A program made the position numbers and the translations under genes. Below the pieces are notes generated by a model that was not told where the DNA came from, made no database searches, and saw nothing but the letters and a program-made list of their open reading frames with translations. A stretch of 64,000 nt of DNA from Paenibacillus sp. H1-7 (GTDB lineage Bacteria; Bacillota; Bacilli; Paenibacillales; NBRC-103111). The stretch covers positions 4,527,501 through 4,591,500 of the forward strand of contig NZ_CP031168.1 of NCBI RefSeq assembly GCF_022354825.1, in the 5' to 3' direction. Each line of letters starts with the position of its first letter. The first letter of the stretch is position 1. This document shows, one piece after another, positions 8,089 to 16,940 of this stretch.

Positions 8089-9564
8089 TTATACATCATC
8101 TTCCCGCTCCGCCCTCTCGAGACGCTCACGGTAACGGGGTGACACGATCGGCGGCTTTCCGGCCTGATTAATCAATCGGTCTCCCTCTGTCAGTCCCACA
8201 TCACGGGGCGCAAGCTCTGCAATAAGGCGCCTTCTCCAGCGGAGCAGCGTGTCGGAGTAATTCGGATCAGTGGATCGATCGATAAGCTCGTAGCGGTCCT
8301 GCCGCAGATCGAACAGCTGCTCCGTTCCGAGACGCGGAAACCATATGTATTTGATGCGTCCGTCCGTCACATACTGCATTTCCTGTTCCTCGGAATAACA
8401 GGTACTGTGCTCCCCGTGAATATAATCGCGCCACAGCGGCTTCTCCTCCATCATAAGCGGCAGAACGCTTTTCCCGTCGACCGTATCCGGAATTTGCAGC
8501 CCGACCGCGTCCAGAATCGTAGGCATGATGTCCTGCAGCACCACCGGAGCATCTACTCTTTCCGTGACCGCTACTCCCGCTTGTTGCGGCAATTTGACGA
8601 TCATTGGCACATGGGCCGATCCTTCATAAGCGTAAGTCTTTCGCCAAAGGTTATGGTCACCCATCATATCCCCGTGATCCGATGTGAAAATAATCAACGT
8701 ATTTTGCCACAGCTTCTGCTTCTTCAAGTAATGGAACAGTCGTCCGATCTGATGGTCGATATGGTTGATGGAGCCGTAATATCCCGCGCGGGCTTGATGG
8801 ATGTCCTCACCTGGTCGCTTGCCCCGCCAAGCATCCGGGTTGAAGGCTGTCCTTTTATCGTCGTGAATCGATGCCCATTCGCCGACAACGGCGGACGGAA
8901 GGTTCTTTTTCATGTACAAATCGAAATAATAGGGCAACGCATCATACGGCGAATGCGGCCTTGCAAACGACATTTTCAGAAAAAACGGTTTCCGGGGATC
9001 CCGCTCCTTTAAGAATTGAATCGATTCGTTCACCGTCCAATTCGTCGGATGCAAGTATTCCGGTGCATGGTTTGGCCTGGCCATCCATGAATTCCAACTA
9101 ATCCCGTGATCGGTATAATCGTAATCGCCGGTTTTATTCTGTTCGAACCATCGGCGGTAATTCGAGACAAAGCCCGGATCCTCTGCGCGGCCTGATTCGT
9201 CCAATACCGTTCTGTGAAAGCCGTTTAACACCCGCTGCGGCGAAAAATGCATTTTACCGACGCCTTGCGTATGATAACCCGCTTGAGCAAGCTCACCGGG
9301 AAGCGTATGCTCGAATCCTGTTCCCATTGGCCCTTGCCCTCGTCCCATTCCCAGGATGCCGGTATTCCAGGGATTCATCCCCGTAAGTAAGGAGGCTCTG
9401 GCCGGTATACAGGAAGGCGTACAGCTATACGCATTATCGAACAATGTTCCCTCGGAAGCCAAGTAATCTAGGTTCGGTGTTTGAATCACCGGATTTCCGG
9501 CACACGATAATGTATCCCATCGCTGTTGATCGGTCATGATCAATATCACATTCGGCTTCGCCAA
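8089..9564 (-). CDS. Sulfatase, Cys-type (CIPAR)
   Basis: Type I sulfatase of 491 residues starting with TTG at 9564 after AAGAGGCGA. It opens AKPNVILIMTDQQRWD. The motif is PSCIPARASLLTG with catalytic Cys about residue 52, followed by GKMHFSP and IFTSDHGDMMGDHNLWRK (C-terminal metal site). The C-terminal block LFDLRQDRYELIDR is followed by a charged tail rich in Arg and Glu. About 80 bases lie between this start and the end of a decayed sulfatase fragment (9646-9786). Cytoplasmic; part of the long operon. Confidence 0.94.
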   Translation of the reverse strand: MAKPNVILIMTDQQRWDTLSCAGNPVIQTPNLDYLASEGTLFDNAYSCTPSCIPARASLLTGMNPWNTGILGMGRGQGPMGTGFEHTLPGELAQAGYHTQGVGKMHFSPQRVLNGFHRTVLDESGRAEDPGFVSNYRRWFEQNKTGDYDYTDHGISWNSWMARPNHAPEYLHPTNWTVNESIQFLKERDPRKPFFLKMSFARPHSPYDALPYYFDLYMKKNLPSAVVGEWASIHDDKRTAFNPDAWRGKRPGEDIHQARAGYYGSINHIDHQIGRLFHYLKKQKLWQNTLIIFTSDHGDMMGDHNLWRKTYAYEGSAHVPMIVKLPQQAGVAVTERVDAPVVLQDIMPTILDAVGLQIPDTVDGKSVLPLMMEEKPLWRDYIHGEHSTCYSEEQEMQYVTDGRIKYIWFPRLGTEQLFDLRQDRYELIDRSTDPNYSDTLLRWRRRLIAELAPRDVGLTEGDRLINQAGKPPIVSPRYRERLERAEREDDV

Positions 9565-9645
9565 TCAGATCGCCTCTTATTATGAAATTTGTATGCTTCT
9601 TTCACATCATACGATCCTGCTGATCGAAATAGAAAACAATTCGGA

Positions 9646-9786
9646 TTAAACAATCGTAGCTGCGGATTCGTCCGTATGAACCGGGGGCGGCTCCTCGAAC
9701 AGAATCCAGCGAGACAGCGCCTCGACGTACTCCTTAACTTCCTCTTGATACCCGGGATCGTCGATCCGGTTGCAGCTTAATGATTC
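9646..9786 (-). pseudogene. Remnant of a sulfatase C-terminus
   Basis: The gap between sulfatases 9809 and 8089 contains an open frame ending at TAA 9646-9648. It encodes SCNRIDDPGYQEEV, then ALSRWILFEEPPPVHTDE. This resembles the C-terminal tail of neighbouring sulfatases; for example 2244-3716 ends its core with NDSAYDQEI and LLFDAPAPVYVDPLAE. AAAGGAG lies immediately upstream but no start codon fits and no catalytic region is present. It looks like a sulfatase whose body was deleted, leaving its ribosome binding site fused to the 3' end. Confidence 0.6.
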
Positions 9787-9808
9787 TCCTTTCGTATTTT
9801 CTGTGTAG

Positions 9809-11179
9809 TCAATGGATTCCAAATTTCGGCGTCTGGTCCGCTAAGAAGGCCCGGAAGGAATCCGCAACGGGATCGTATGTCGAGCTCATGGTGTAAAGCA
9901 GCTCTTGTCTCATATCGTTCACGATATGCCCGTATTGAGGATCATCGATCAAATTAATCAATGCATCGGGGTCCTTTTCGAAATCATATAGCTCTTCTTT
10001 TACCCGATACTGAAATAGACGGACCCGCGTGGATATAGCTGCATCCATCTCCGCAGCACGCTGCATCGCTTTAAAGGTTAAGCCGTTTTGCGATTCGTTC
10101 ACGAACACATTTTCCTGATCGGACCAGTCGTTATAGATGTAGCCATATTTTTTATTCTGCACACAGCGCATCGGATAATTGCGTTTCCCCGAGGTCTGAT
10201 TGAATACAGTGAACACCTTGTTGCGAAACGGCTGCGTATTGCCAAGCAACAGATCTCTGAAGGAACGGCCGTCTCCCCCCCTCTCCTTAGGCAGGCCGGC
10301 TGCCTGCAGAATCGTCGGCATAAAATCGATCCCGGAAATAAAGTGCTGATCATCCACCGTTCCCGGTTTGATTTTGCCCGGCCATCGAACGATCCATGGC
10401 GTACGAGTGCTTGTCAAATAGCAATTCGTTTTGGCAAAAGGAAAGGCCATGCCGTTATCGCTTAAAAACATGACCAGCGTGTTATCCTCCTGTCCCGATT
10501 CCTTGAGCGCTCTTAAAATTTCACCGACCGTCTGGTCGCACCGATGAACGGATGTAAAATATTGAGCGAGCTCTTTGCGAACCTCCGGAAGATCCGGCAA
10601 AAATCCCGGAACTTCTATCTCTTCCGGAGTAAAGTGACGGGTTGCTTCCGTATGCCGGCCAAAGGCTTTGATCTCCTGTTCGCTTCCTGCAAAAGGTCGA
10701 TGGGGATCGTGAGAGTTGGCCATGAGAAAGAAAGGTACGTCCTCCCGAACGGCCTCCTCGATAAACTGCTTCGAGTGCCGGTAATACACTTGCGGATTGC
10801 GGCCATAACCGCCCGTCTCATCTACAGTGCGAATCGATGCGTCCCAATAAAATTTTTCGGCCGGTGCCAGATGTGTCTCTTTCCCGATAATTCCGTTGCG
10901 GTAGCCTGCACGCTTGAGCAGCTCCGGCAGCGTGACGACGTCCGAATCAATGGGCCCGAAGCCTATCGCCCCGTTACGATGCGGGTATTTACCCGTCATG
11001 AGCACTGAACGGGAAGGCTGACAAACAGCGATGTTCACATGGGCATGGACGAACCGGATGCCCTCCTGAGCCAAGCGATCGATGTTTGGCGTAACACCGG
11101 GTATTCCGCATCCTGCAACGCCAGGTGAGTTGTAGTTCAGGTCGTCCGCTGTAATCAACAATATATTAGGTCTGGTCAT
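9809..11179 (-). CDS. Sulfatase, Cys-type, heparan N-sulfatase-like
   Basis: Type I sulfatase of 456 residues; its ATG at 11179 overlaps the stop of sulfatase 11176 as ATGA, which suggests translational coupling. It begins MTRPNILLITADDLNY. The motif NIAVCQPSRSVLMTG gives catalytic Cys 53, followed by GIIGKETHLAP. The distal metal site is MFLSDNGMAFPFAKTNCY. The SDNG...FP...TNxY layout is that of the N-sulfoglucosamine sulfohydrolase (SGSH) type, unlike most neighbours, which have SDHGxxxGDH. N-desulfation is therefore possible but is inference. No signal peptide. Confidence 0.94.
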   Translation of the reverse strand: MTRPNILLITADDLNYNSPGVAGCGIPGVTPNIDRLAQEGIRFVHAHVNIAVCQPSRSVLMTGKYPHRNGAIGFGPIDSDVVTLPELLKRAGYRNGIIGKETHLAPAEKFYWDASIRTVDETGGYGRNPQVYYRHSKQFIEEAVREDVPFFLMANSHDPHRPFAGSEQEIKAFGRHTEATRHFTPEEIEVPGFLPDLPEVRKELAQYFTSVHRCDQTVGEILRALKESGQEDNTLVMFLSDNGMAFPFAKTNCYLTSTRTPWIVRWPGKIKPGTVDDQHFISGIDFMPTILQAAGLPKERGGDGRSFRDLLLGNTQPFRNKVFTVFNQTSGKRNYPMRCVQNKKYGYIYNDWSDQENVFVNESQNGLTFKAMQRAAEMDAAISTRVRLFQYRVKEELYDFEKDPDALINLIDDPQYGHIVNDMRQELLYTMSSTYDPVADSFRAFLADQTPKFGIH

Positions 11180-12537
11180 GATCGATCAATCGCTCCTTTC
11201 AACGATCTTACGCAGGATTGTGTGATGCTGTTCGTTTCCTCCACCCGATTTCCTTCCCGGTCCGTCCGGACATATTGGGTGAACGGGTCTTGATGAAGCT
11301 CCATCCAACGTGAAATTTCATGTGCGAATCGATTTTTGATATCTCTGTACTCTGGATGATTAGCCAAATTATCTACTTCGGCGACATCGGTTGACAGATC
11401 GTAGAGCTCCTCTTCACCACTGCGGTATCTATTGAATTTGTACCTTCCATCTGTCACGCTACGAATGGGATTGATCCATTTTTGTTTCGAATAATATTGC
11501 ATGACAACATATTCACGGCTTGGAGCTTCCCTGTTAAACAAGCTTGCCTTCAAGGAGATTCCGTCCAGCTGTGCGGGAACTTCAAAACCCAACAGATCGA
11601 TGATCGTCGGCAGATGATCGGCATTCACCGTCAGTTGATCCCGGCTCGCACCCTCGGGAAGAACACCCGGCCAGCTGTAAATCAGCGGAATTCTTACCAA
11701 CTCCTCATACATCATAGGACCCTTATATGGCGTACGATGAGCTGCCATCAAGTCACCATGATCGGACGTAAATACGATCAACGTACTTTCGTACAGTCCT
11801 GTTTGTTTCAATTTCGTTACGATCCGGCCGAATTGACGATCGATCTCCTCGACAAGCCGGTAGTAATAGGCCAAATAATATTTCCAATCTTTATCCGCAT
11901 ATGATTTAAGCGGTTTCCCTTGATCCTCATCCCGAAACAACCGCTGTGCGGCAGGCTTTGTCGACAAATCGTCCGTAAAGTTATCCGGCAGGCGAATAAG
12001 GGAAGTGTCCAATGGTTTCCCGTCCAGCTTATTTCGAACGACGTGATAAATATCATGAGGATTGTTATAAGAAACCATGCAGAGCCATGGACGATCTTTA
12101 GCATCGGTTTGTTGTTCCAAAAAGCTCAGCGCATGGTCGGTCGTTTCTTCATCATTGCTATGGAAATCGGCGGTCACATCGAAGCCATATTCCGTTATAG
12201 GTGTACGTCCCAGATGCCATTTGCCGAAATATGCCGTCCGGTAGCCATGCGCTTTCAGCAGATTCCCAAGATTCGGAAGCTGCGGGTCCAACGGTTCCGT
12301 ATGCATCGTGCCCATATTTCCGATCACCTGGGTCTTATGCGGATACAGACCCGTCAATAGGGCAGACCGGGAAGGAGAGCACTGCGGCGTTACGCAATAG
12401 CTTTTTTTAAACCGTACGCCTTTCTGCGCCAACTGATCAATATGCGGCGTATATACCCGATTATGGGCGCCATAAATATTCAATGCCAGCATACTTAATT
12501 GATCGGCAAAGACATAAAGCACATTGGCTTTTTTCAT
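11176..12537 (-). CDS. Sulfatase, Cys-type (CSPSR)
   Basis: Type I sulfatase of 453 residues. ATG at 12537 with GGAGGAC upstream. The N-terminus is MKKANVLYVFADQLSM, slightly divergent at the first metal site (ADQ without the following His). Catalytic Cys about 53 in TPQCSPSRSALLTG; GKWHLG; distal metal site VFTSDHGDLMAAHRTPYKG. C-terminal ELYDLSTDVAEVDN block. The SBP at 12588 lies about 50 bases upstream, and the stop overlaps the start of 9809-11179. Specificity not assignable. Confidence 0.94.
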   Translation of the reverse strand: MKKANVLYVFADQLSMLALNIYGAHNRVYTPHIDQLAQKGVRFKKSYCVTPQCSPSRSALLTGLYPHKTQVIGNMGTMHTEPLDPQLPNLGNLLKAHGYRTAYFGKWHLGRTPITEYGFDVTADFHSNDEETTDHALSFLEQQTDAKDRPWLCMVSYNNPHDIYHVVRNKLDGKPLDTSLIRLPDNFTDDLSTKPAAQRLFRDEDQGKPLKSYADKDWKYYLAYYYRLVEEIDRQFGRIVTKLKQTGLYESTLIVFTSDHGDLMAAHRTPYKGPMMYEELVRIPLIYSWPGVLPEGASRDQLTVNADHLPTIIDLLGFEVPAQLDGISLKASLFNREAPSREYVVMQYYSKQKWINPIRSVTDGRYKFNRYRSGEEELYDLSTDVAEVDNLANHPEYRDIKNRFAHEISRWMELHQDPFTQYVRTDREGNRVEETNSITQSCVRSLKGAIDRS

Positions 12538-12587
12538 TGATCATCTGTCCTCCAAATTCGTTTTTTCATGTAACCTCCCCACTGTGA

Positions 12588-13886
12588 TTACTGTTTTTTT
12601 AGTTCCGTTTCAATTTGCTTATTCGCCAACTCTTCCGCTTCGCGCAGCGCCGTATTGATGTCTGCTTCCCCTTTTATGACCCTGTTGATGGCCGTCGTTA
12701 TTTGACCTTTAGCAAGATCCGTAAATTTGTCATTATAGCGGTTCACCGCCGGTGTATTATAGAAAATGCCTTTCACATTTTTTCCCTTCAACGAATGGAG
12801 ATTTGCACCGAAGTTCTCTTTAATTTTAGGATCCTTCAAGCTCGTTAGGCGGCCACGTTTATTCATTTCCGACTGGTTCGCCTCCTCCGTTACAACCTCC
12901 ATCACTTTGAATGCCGCTTCCTTATGGTTACTGGTAGAAGTCATCATCAGCATGTGCGTTGCCGCCTCTGCATCGATTCTGGGAGCTTCCCGGAACGTCG
13001 GAAACGATACCAAATCCCAATTGAGCGCTTTCCCTTGATTATACAAGTCCTCAAGCTCTCCAATCCTTGCACCCTTCGCTGCAGACATGGCCAATGTTTG
13101 ATCTATCTGAAATGCTGCGAGATTGTTCGGCGGCTGGTTGCCGGGAATATCCGTAACGGCTTTGTGTGCTTGAAATATCCGCACCCATCCGTCACCGCTA
13201 AGCGTTGCTTTTTTCGTATTCGGATCGAAGGAGACAAGAGAAAGCTGCTCGGATTTAAGCTCGACCCCGCCCGGGTGAAGGCCATAATATTGCTGCCCGT
13301 TATCGAGCCGGGTCAATTGCTTGGCTAAATCGATCACTTCTTCCCAGGTCATCCCGTCCTTCGGATATGGAATGGCAAACTTGTCAAATAGATCTTTGTT
13401 GTAAAAAAGTGCGGTGAAATTAATGGAGAACGGAACCGCATAGAATTGTCCTTGCGCTCCAAGCGATTTGATCGTTTCGATAACGTTGGGCTCAAAACGG
13501 TTTAAATCAAAGCCGTTCGCTTTGATCAACGTGGACAAATCCTCCGTTGCATTCAATTCGTTGAACGTTCGAACCCCTAATGCGTTCGTGAAGACAAGAT
13601 CCGGCATAACTCCGCTGGAAACTAAGCTTTCCGGCGTTTTGTCTTTGTCCGCGTGAACGAGTTCAATGTCGATATACGGATATTTCTTTTTCACCGGTTC
13701 GGCGATCAAGACGCGGAATTCTTCATCGCTGATATTGGCGCCGCGCTGGTACATCGTTAATTTGACCGGCTCATTATCGGCAACGACGGAACCACCGGAG
13801 CCGCCGGACGGTTCCACGCGACCGCTGCATCCGGAACTGGCCAGGATAAGGACAGATAATACTGCGATCAAAGATGTGTGTTTCAT
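12588..13886 (-). CDS. ABC transporter solute-binding lipoprotein (orphan)
   Basis: Family 1 solute-binding protein of 432 residues. ATG at 13886 overlaps the stop of sulfatase 13883 (ATGA) and AGGAG lies just upstream. Lipoprotein signal peptide with lipobox ASSGC, followed by a Gly/Ser-rich linker. The mature start LTMYQRGANISDEEFR and IAEPVKKKYPYI are nearly the same as in 848-2137 and 33773-35071. It ends in INTALREAEELANKQIE. It is encoded inside a run of sulfatases with no local permease, so it probably delivers substrate to a transporter encoded elsewhere, perhaps 30494-32283. Ligand unknown. Confidence 0.9.
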   Translation of the reverse strand: MKHTSLIAVLSVLILASSGCSGRVEPSGGSGGSVVADNEPVKLTMYQRGANISDEEFRVLIAEPVKKKYPYIDIELVHADKDKTPESLVSSGVMPDLVFTNALGVRTFNELNATEDLSTLIKANGFDLNRFEPNVIETIKSLGAQGQFYAVPFSINFTALFYNKDLFDKFAIPYPKDGMTWEEVIDLAKQLTRLDNGQQYYGLHPGGVELKSEQLSLVSFDPNTKKATLSGDGWVRIFQAHKAVTDIPGNQPPNNLAAFQIDQTLAMSAAKGARIGELEDLYNQGKALNWDLVSFPTFREAPRIDAEAATHMLMMTSTSNHKEAAFKVMEVVTEEANQSEMNKRGRLTSLKDPKIKENFGANLHSLKGKNVKGIFYNTPAVNRYNDKFTDLAKGQITTAINRVIKGEADINTALREAEELANKQIETELKKQ

Positions 13887-15175
13887 GAAGAGGTCTCCTC
13901 TATGCGCTCGGTGACGAGCTTATCTTTTGTTTCAGAGGCAAATTGAAAAAGAAGATTACGTAATTGCCGTTCTAATTCCTCATTGTCAGGATGACCGGCT
14001 TTATTGCTTCGTTCAAAAGGATCTTCTGTAGTATCGTACAGATGCGTGGTTTGCAAACCGGACAATTTAACCGCGAGCAGATGATGCTTCGAACGGACCG
14101 CGCGGAATTCTTCCGCCTTGCCCATTTTCCCTTGTATATATACCGCCTCCGGTCCGAGCGTCGGATCGTTGTGTATAAGGGCTTGTGAGAGGTCATTGCC
14201 TTGAACCGCATCGGGCCACTTAAGACCGGATAGAGCAAGCAGCGTCGGCATGAAATCAACGGTATGGAACAACACGTCATTCTCCAATCCCCGTCCGAGT
14301 TTGTCCGGATATTTGAGAATAAACGGGATATGTATCGCTTCCTCGAGCGGCTGTCCTTTACGGTACAATGCTTGGGAACCGAGCATATCTCCATGATCGG
14401 AGGAGAATACCAGAATGGTATTCTCGCTCAAGCCAAGAATGTCCAATTTATCGATGACTTTCCCCAAATTATCGTCCAAGGCGGTAATATGCGTATTGTA
14501 GCCTGCCAGCTCCTCCCTTGCCTTCTCCGCTTCCGTATCGGGTACATTGGGCCGCAAATGAATGCTCTCCGGCCGCAGATCTTCCCAGCGGGCGTCTCTC
14601 CCTTGCACCGGATAAAAAGGAGTGTGAGGCGGACCCCAAGACATAAATAAGCAGAAAGGCCGATCCTTGTTATTTTCAATGAAGCTGACCGCCAGATCGG
14701 TTTGATAATCCGGTTCATAACCGTTTTCGTGAATCGGCTCGGCCTCATTCCGGTAATAGACCGAATTCCAATAGTTGTGCCCGCGGTTAAATGCAGCCCA
14801 GTAATCGAAGCCCTGCCTTCTCGGGCCCGGTGGTACAAAGCCCGGCTTCTCCTCCCCGTCCAAATGCCATTTGCCAATATAGCCGGTCTGGTATCCATGA
14901 TTGCGGTATATATGCGCAATTGAAGTTATATCGGTGCGCAAACGCAGGTTGTTTGTAATGAGACCGTGAGTATGAGCATAGAGACCGGAAATGATCGAAG
15001 CCCGGGCAGGCGTACAAACAGGATTGGACGTATAGGTTCGAGTCAAAGAGACCCCTTCGTCAATCAGTCGTTGCAAATTGGGCGCAATGACATCCGGATC
15101 CCGGGTAGGTAAAGACTCCTCTCGAAATTGATCCGCGAAAATAAAAACAAGATTCGGCAATGACTTGATTGACAT
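13883..15175 (-). CDS. Sulfatase, Cys-type, first gene of the long operon
   Basis: Type I sulfatase of about 430 residues. ATG at 15175 is 11 bases after AGGAG; an upstream GTG at 15187 overlaps that site and is unlikely. It opens MSIKSLPNLVFIFADQFREE. Catalytic Cys about 54 in NPVCTPARASIISG, then GKWHLDG and VFSSDHGDMLGSQALYRKG. It is the first gene after promoter 15355-15421 and its stop overlaps the next SBP start, so it leads a run of nine sulfatase/SBP genes plus the SBP at 848. Ends with a charged tail. Cytoplasmic. Confidence 0.93.
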   Translation of the reverse strand: MSIKSLPNLVFIFADQFREESLPTRDPDVIAPNLQRLIDEGVSLTRTYTSNPVCTPARASIISGLYAHTHGLITNNLRLRTDITSIAHIYRNHGYQTGYIGKWHLDGEEKPGFVPPGPRRQGFDYWAAFNRGHNYWNSVYYRNEAEPIHENGYEPDYQTDLAVSFIENNKDRPFCLFMSWGPPHTPFYPVQGRDARWEDLRPESIHLRPNVPDTEAEKAREELAGYNTHITALDDNLGKVIDKLDILGLSENTILVFSSDHGDMLGSQALYRKGQPLEEAIHIPFILKYPDKLGRGLENDVLFHTVDFMPTLLALSGLKWPDAVQGNDLSQALIHNDPTLGPEAVYIQGKMGKAEEFRAVRSKHHLLAVKLSGLQTTHLYDTTEDPFERSNKAGHPDNEELERQLRNLLFQFASETKDKLVTERIEETSS

Positions 15176-15321
15176 TTCATCTTTCACTCCTTTATAGAAA
15201 CAAATTGAAAAGTAAAGAGACCAAAACGTTGATCTTCACATGTTAAGGCCTCGGAAATTCGGTGTATTTCCATCAGGCCGCTGCTCCATCCGCTTCCGTT
15301 TTGAGCTTTACCTCCAATTTA

Positions 15322-15351
15322 ATTAATCCTATAATAATTATCGGAATTAAT
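15322..15351. repeat. Dyad with 13-bp centre near transcription start (copy B)
   Basis: ATTAATCC, 13 bases, GGAATTAAT. It lies directly downstream of the predicted -10 of promoter B for leftward transcription. Nearly the same dyad with the same 13-bp centre occurs at 42853-42882 and 48408-48436, each time next to the corresponding -10. It could be an operator for a second regulator or a hairpin at the RNA 5' end. Confidence 0.5.
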
Positions 15352-15354
15352 GAA

Positions 15355-15421
15355 ATCATAAATCATTTCATGCAATGATGAAAATATCATTATGTTGGAT
15401 TGCGTTTTTCATTTTGTTGAC
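15355..15421 (-). promoter_or_regulatory. AraC-type operator pair with promoter (site B)
   Basis: Plus-strand half-sites CATTATGTTG (from 15388) and CATTTTGTTG (from 15410) are 22 bp apart. The -10 for leftward transcription is TATGAT (15355-15360). The -35 region (TTTTCA or TTTCAT) is poor, as expected of an activator-dependent promoter. The 15188-15626 gap otherwise holds the 5' leader of sulfatase 13883, a dyad and a terminator. Confidence 0.62.
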
Positions 15422-15506
15422 TCCGTGTGCCGAAGTTGAAAACTTCGAGTACGTCTATCTGCTTTGTGGATCGCTCGACGGTTTCCAGTTGGTTGTTTTT
15501 TGACAA

Positions 15507-15537
15507 ACAAAAAAACACCAAAGCGGTGTTTTTTTTT
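15507..15537 (-). terminator. Intrinsic terminator after sulfatase 15627
   Basis: AAAAACACC, five-base loop, GGTGTTTTT with T/A runs on both sides, so it can work in either direction. It lies about 90 bases beyond the stop of sulfatase 15627-16940 and separates that operon from promoter B. Confidence 0.8.
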
Positions 15538-15626
15538 AATATATTTAATTTTATATTGTTAACCTGGAAATCATTGAAATTTGCAAGCGACAACGGTACG
15601 CGAAACGCTGCATCTCCGCCAAGGCT

Positions 15627-16940
15627 TCATTCGTATTCATGCAGCCTCGGACTTATACTGCTTAGCCTGTTTACTCTCGCCCCTGCTGGAGCGGGTACTT
15701 TCCCGAGCAGCAGCGGGTCGTCCGTACGCTCCATCCAGGTACGAAGACGTTCCGACAAGTCGCGATAAACGGATCCGTATTCGGCATTGCCGATAAGATT
15801 CACACGTTCAACCGGATCCAAATTTAGATCGAACAGCATCTCGTGCTCCTTCTTTTCCTTCAGCATCCCATTGTCCAGCATAAACGTTTTGCCCGGGCCG
15901 TCGTCGATGTTCGCAGGTACGTGGCGGTTGTGGTCGTCGAATAGCTTGATGTATTTGAATCGATTCGTCCGTATGCACCGCATCGGTTCATAGGCGGCAT
16001 GATAAGTGACCTCCGAAAAAATCTCGTCCCGTATGCTTTCTGATTCTCCCTTTAACAGCGGGAGGAGTGAATGTCCTTGCAGCCACGAAGGCTTTTTGAC
16101 TGACAGCAAATCGCAAATCGTCGGGAAGAGATCGAGCTGTGAAACGAGCGCGTCAATCGCACGGCCACCTTCATCGGTTATCCCTGGAACTTTGAGGATC
16201 AGTGATACGCCGATTCCCGTATCGTACAAATTGCATTTCATCCGCGGGAACGCAATTCCATGATCCGTAGTAAAAATGATTAACGTATCTCGTTCCAGCC
16301 CGGCTTCCCGAAGTGCATCGAGGACGATGCCTACACACCGGTCTACCGTCATGGCGGAGCTTATAAAGGCAGCCATATCCTCCCGGTTTTGCTTTGTGTC
16401 TGTGAGTGGAAAAGGCGGAAGCACATAGTTCGGATTAATAGCTCCGTCGATTTCAGAAAACTCCCGATGTGTGCTGAACATGCCGTACGATAGGAAAAAC
16501 GGTGTTTCCGGCTTTCGAGTCTTCAAATATTCAGCTACTTTATGCGCGTTCTCCATATCCCATTGTCCTTCTCTTTTGCTGCTTCCTCCTGGAGTTGTCA
16601 ATATACGCTCATATCCGAGCTGTTCGGGCTGCCGGGCTTCATGCTGAACGCCGCACAGAGCCGTTTCGAATCCATGGTTTTTTAGAAACGAGGCTAGATG
16701 CCGGTTTGGATCGCTTAGCTCAAATCCTCGGTGGGCAAGGCCAAGCATTCCCGACGAATGGGGAGCCATGCCTGTCAGCAAAGCGGATCTACTTGGCGAA
16801 CAGGTTGGGCCCGCATTGTAAGCTTGCCGGAACAGAATCCCTTCTTCGGCAAAAGCTTGCAGCCGTGGCGTCGGTACCTTATGTCCGTATGGCTCGATAT
16901 AGCGGCCGGTATCGTGAGTATGGATATAAACGATATTCAT
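15627..16940 (-). CDS. Sulfatase, Cys-type, heparan N-sulfatase-like
   Basis: Type I sulfatase of 437 residues; its ATG at 16940 overlaps the stop of 16937-18439 (ATGA). It begins MNIVYIHTHDTGRYIEPYG, where THD replaces the usual SDD/ADQ. Catalytic Cys 47 in GPTCSPSRSALLTG. The distal site IFTTDHGIAFPRMKCNLYDTG has the FP...NLY arrangement of the SGSH-type sulfatases, shared with 9809-11179. VERVNLIGNAEYG is near the C-terminus. Third gene of the SBP 18523 operon, followed by a strong terminator. N-sulfatase activity is possible, not shown. Confidence 0.93.
   Translation of the reverse strand: MNIVYIHTHDTGRYIEPYGHKVPTPRLQAFAEEGILFRQAYNAGPTCSPSRSALLTGMAPHSSGMLGLAHRGFELSDPNRHLASFLKNHGFETALCGVQHEARQPEQLGYERILTTPGGSSKREGQWDMENAHKVAEYLKTRKPETPFFLSYGMFSTHREFSEIDGAINPNYVLPPFPLTDTKQNREDMAAFISSAMTVDRCVGIVLDALREAGLERDTLIIFTTDHGIAFPRMKCNLYDTGIGVSLILKVPGITDEGGRAIDALVSQLDLFPTICDLLSVKKPSWLQGHSLLPLLKGESESIRDEIFSEVTYHAAYEPMRCIRTNRFKYIKLFDDHNRHVPANIDDGPGKTFMLDNGMLKEKKEHEMLFDLNLDPVERVNLIGNAEYGSVYRDLSERLRTWMERTDDPLLLGKVPAPAGARVNRLSSISPRLHEYE

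Noticed and set aside
6620-8129. Longer starts for sulfatases 5225 (6775) and 6633 (8129)
   Set aside because: The extra residues lie over the 3' end of the upstream sulfatase, have no ribosome site and do not resemble sulfatase or signal-peptide sequence.
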